This document shows, one piece after another, positions 61,706 through 64,000 of a DNA stretch of 64,000 nt (the stretch's first letter is position 1; every line of letters starts with the position of its first letter). The translations under genes were made by a program, and so were the position numbers. Source of the DNA: Acidobacteriaceae bacterium (GTDB taxonomy: Bacteria > Acidobacteriota > Terriglobia > Terriglobales > Acidobacteriaceae). Below the pieces are notes generated by a model, which searched no databases, was not told where the DNA came from, and saw only the letters and a program-made list of their open reading frames with translations. The stretch spans positions 62,001 to 126,000 of the forward strand of contig PLHW01000035.1 in the NCBI GenBank assembly GCA_003139095.1, read 5' to 3'.

Positions 61706-63078
61706 GATTGCCCCTTGATGCGAATCTTTTGCCCGTCCGTTAGATTGTCGGGCGCGGTGGTAATCACACTCTCCCCGCCCACCAGCGAATCCACCAGATA
61801 TCCGTCCGTCCGCTGCCCCTGCACGTGAACATTGCGCCGCAGCGCCTTGCCGTCGAACGCAATCAAAACGTATTTCTTTCCATCTTTATCGCGCAGCGCG
61901 GCCGTCGGCACAAACACGAACGTCTGCTTTGCGGCGCTCTTGTCGTCTTTCACCACCGGCGCCTTGAACTGCACCGTCGCGTTCATCTCCGGCCGCAAAT
62001 ACGAATCCGGTTGCAGGATCTGCACCTTCACCTGCACCGTCGCCTTCTGGCGATTCGCCTCTGGCGACATCTCCGCAATCTCGCCCTTATACGAACGATC
62101 TTTGAACGCGTCCAGCGTCACCACGCCTTCCTGGTGCGGCGACAACTTCGCAAAATCGTCCTGCGCAATGTCGAGTTCCACCTGAATATCGTTCAAATCC
62201 GCGAGCGCAACCACCGATCCGCGCGGCCCGCCTTCCGCCCCGCTGGCAAACTGTGCCGTCACCAGCTCGCCTTTTTCCGCCGTGCGTTCCAGAATCGTGC
62301 CGCTTACCGGCGCCCGAATCACCGTTGCATCGAGCTGCGACTTGGCGTAATCCATCTGCCCTTTCGCTGTCTCCACGTCGGCGCGCGCCCGGTCAATCTG
62401 CTCCACGCGCGGCCCGATCTTCATCATCTTGGACGATTGCTCGAGCGAGTTGGCCTTTTGCTCATCCGCGTCATAACGCGCCTGCGCATCGTCCAGGCTC
62501 TGCTTCGAGACCACACCCTGCGCAAACAGATCGCGCGTGCGGTCCAGCGTGATCTTGTCGTTCGCTGCCGTCGCTCGCGCCTCGGCCAGATTGTGATCCG
62601 CCTGCTGAATTTCCTCCGGACGCGATCCGTGCTCCATTTCCGCCAGCCGCGCCTTTGCGCTGTCCCAGTTTCCCCGCGCCTGCTCGTACATCGCGCGAAA
62701 CTCTTCATCTTCGAGCCGCACCAGCACCTGGCCCTCTTTGACCTTGTCGCCTTTTTCGACGCCAATCCATGCGACGCGCCCAGTGACCTTTGAGTTCACG
62801 CTGATCTTGTGATGCGCCACGATGTAACCGCTCGCCGAAAGAACCGTGCTTCCCGCCGCGTTTCCCACTTCCGCCGTAGCGCGCGCCACCTCAACCTCTG
62901 GCGTGCTGGAAGCCAGTGCCCGGTAACCGAGCGCCACAACTCCGAGCAGAATCACCACCGCAATCCCGCCGATAATTATCCGCCGCGACCAAGCCGGCGG
63001 TTCGCCGCCGCCATCGCGCAACGAATGGTCAATGCGCAGGCTCTGCAACTCGTCGTGTTTAGTATCCGCAGGCATCAA
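61702..63078 (-). CDS. Membrane-fusion (HlyD/AcrA-like) periplasmic adaptor
   Basis: 458 residues. One N-terminal membrane helix (residues ~32-52), a split biotinyl-lipoyl domain ([13 protein letters not shown] and [10 protein letters not shown]), a long coiled-coil hairpin (residues ~140-235) and a beta-barrel domain. Such adaptors link an inner-membrane MacB-like pump to an outer-membrane channel. Gene order permease, adaptor, ATPase is normal for a tripartite efflux operon; no outer-membrane factor is in the window. Confidence 0.92.
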   Translation of the reverse strand: MMPADTKHDELQSLRIDHSLRDGGGEPPAWSRRIIIGGIAVVILLGVVALGYRALASSTPEVEVARATAEVGNAAGSTVLSASGYIVAHHKISVNSKVTGRVAWIGVEKGDKVKEGQVLVRLEDEEFRAMYEQARGNWDSAKARLAEMEHGSRPEEIQQADHNLAEARATAANDKITLDRTRDLFAQGVVSKQSLDDAQARYDADEQKANSLEQSSKMMKIGPRVEQIDRARADVETAKGQMDYAKSQLDATVIRAPVSGTILERTAEKGELVTAQFASGAEGGPRGSVVALADLNDIQVELDIAQDDFAKLSPHQEGVVTLDAFKDRSYKGEIAEMSPEANRQKATVQVKVQILQPDSYLRPEMNATVQFKAPVVKDDKSAAKQTFVFVPTAALRDKDGKKYVLIAFDGKALRRNVHVQGQRTDGYLVDSLVGGESVITTAPDNLTDGQKIRIKGQS

Positions 63079-63293
63079 TCTTTATCCGCACCCATCAAGC
63101 AATATCGTCGGTCAATCCATCCGATGCTGTCGCCGCAATTCCGCTCCAAACTCTATGCCCGTCGTATTAGAGGATTGTTAAGATGCAGCGCCGGAGTGCT
63201 CGCCGGCTGTTGCGCGGGGCATCCCCCCATCCACACTCTGCGTCCTCCGCGTACTCTGCAGTTAAGAGCTCTTCGCCTGCAGAAAGGGAAACT

Positions 63294-64000
63294 CTACGCC
63301 CGCAACGAGGTCAAAATATCCTGCCGCGCCGCTTGCCACGCCGGCGCAAACCCGCCCGCCAAGCCCATCACCAGTGCAAACACCACTGCCGTAATCACGA
63401 CCTTCCACGTCAGTTGCAAACTGAAAACCGTCTCGCTGAAAGTGAGCGAATTCCCAATCCCCGTCGTCATCCCGTTAAACGGCAGAATCAGCACGATCCC
63501 AACAATCGCGCCCAGCAGCGACAGCAGTAGCGCCTCGATCACAAACGACGTCAAAATGCTCGGTTGCGAAAATCCAATAATCCGCAATGTCGCAATCTCC
63601 CGCGACCGGTACGATACTGCCGCATACATAGTATTCATGGCCGCAAAGCTCGACCCGATCGCCATGATGATTGCCACCACGAATCCGATGAACTTGATCG
63701 CCCCTCCCGAACTCGTCTGCTTCTCGTAGTATTCGGTCTCCAGCGTGCCGTCCAGTTTCAGCCGCTGATCGTCCGATACGCGATGTCTTAGCGCGTCCGC
63801 CGCAATCGCATCCGTCGCCCGCAAATACGCCGACGCATATCCGCCCTGCCGGTCGAAATCCACCGCGATCTGATTCACGTCGCCCCAAATCTCCGAGTCA
63901 TACGCGGTCCCGCCGTCATCGAAAACGCCCACTACCTTCCACTGCCCTTTGGCAAAATCCATCGTGTCGCCGACATTCGCTCCGGCAAACCGGTCGTGGA
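63294..64000 (-). CDS. FtsX/MacB-type ABC permease, partial
   Basis: Only the C-terminal ~235 residues are present; the frame stays open past the window edge. A periplasmic MacB-like domain (G-Q-W-K-V-V-G-V-F-D-D-G-G-T-A-Y-D-S-E) is followed by three membrane helices and the conserved FtsX core (E-I-A-T-L-R-I-I-G-F). It is the permease of the efflux operon continuing with the adaptor and ATPase, separated from the adaptor by 215 bases. Confidence 0.9.
   Translation of the reverse strand, partial: HDRFAGANVGDTMDFAKGQWKVVGVFDDGGTAYDSEIWGDVNQIAVDFDRQGGYASAYLRATDAIAADALRHRVSDDQRLKLDGTLETEYYEKQTSSGGAIKFIGFVVAIIMAIGSSFAAMNTMYAAVSYRSREIATLRIIGFSQPSILTSFVIEALLLSLLGAIVGIVLILPFNGMTTGIGNSLTFSETVFSLQLTWKVVITAVVFALVMGLAGGFAPAWQAARQDILTSLRA

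Overview
The window looks like chromosomal DNA of an Acidobacteriota bacterium, probably class Terriglobia. This is inferred from the high GC content, GloVer-repeat secreted proteins, Pkn-type kinases fused to TPRs, DinB proteins, ABC efflux modules and the general gene content; no rRNA is present to confirm it. Coding is dense on both strands, with two tRNAs (Leu-CAA, Arg-TCG) and no rRNA, prophage or CRISPR array. Left part (1-5.2 kb): the end of a hybrid histidine kinase, an XRE-type regulator, small membrane or secreted proteins, and a 1-kb gene-free stretch holding two near-perfect parS (ParB-binding) palindromes plus a degenerate third, which suggests proximity to the replication origin. 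|| The most distinctive region is 5.4-16.9 kb, all on the minus strand. In transcription order it encodes a decaheme c-type cytochrome (MtrA/DmsE-like), an MtrB/PioB-like outer-membrane barrel, then after a 0.5-kb leader APS reductase (aprB, aprA), the membrane complex QmoABC, and a stand-alone triheme cytochrome matching DsrJ. AprBA and QmoABC are the dissimilatory sulfur-pathway enzymes that interconvert APS and sulfite with electrons from or to the quinone pool. DsrJ normally belongs to DsrMKJOP, and here it is the last gene of the Qmo operon. The neighbouring MtrAB-like pair could carry electrons across the outer membrane. Together this suggests a sulfur-metabolism module wired to periplasmic and possibly extracellular electron transfer. 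A CRP/FNR-type palindrome lies upstream of aprB, and a matching one lies upstream of a universal stress protein gene. || Middle part (17-36 kb): CDF metal efflux, a GloVer-repeat protein, a YqhQ-like membrane protein, a four-helix-bundle gene bounded by 30-bp inverted repeats directly before prfA, a VapBC-like toxin-antitoxin pair between prfA and prmC, and a minus-strand operon of a lipoprotein-like hypothetical, an oligopeptide-type binding protein, an NtrY-like kinase, an NtrC-like regulator and pgsA. || Right part (36-64 kb): a YedY/MsrP-like molybdoenzyme with its cytochrome b partner, moaA, a quinone oxidoreductase, a Ser/Thr kinase with TPRs, a membrane-anchored GcvH-like protein lacking a lipoyl lysine, a metallophosphoesterase, hslVU, adenosine deaminase, an APC permease, uvrD/pcrA, an acyl-CoA carboxylase beta subunit, a Phd/ParE toxin-antitoxin pair divergent from an excisionase-HTH plus PD-(D/E)XK protein, purine nucleoside phosphorylase, an F420/PPOX-family protein and the start of an ABC efflux operon that runs out of the window. 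|| Several short dispersed inverted-repeat families occupy intergenic gaps, and several genes have a TANAAT box only 6-12 bases before the start codon, suggesting leaderless or near-leaderless transcripts.
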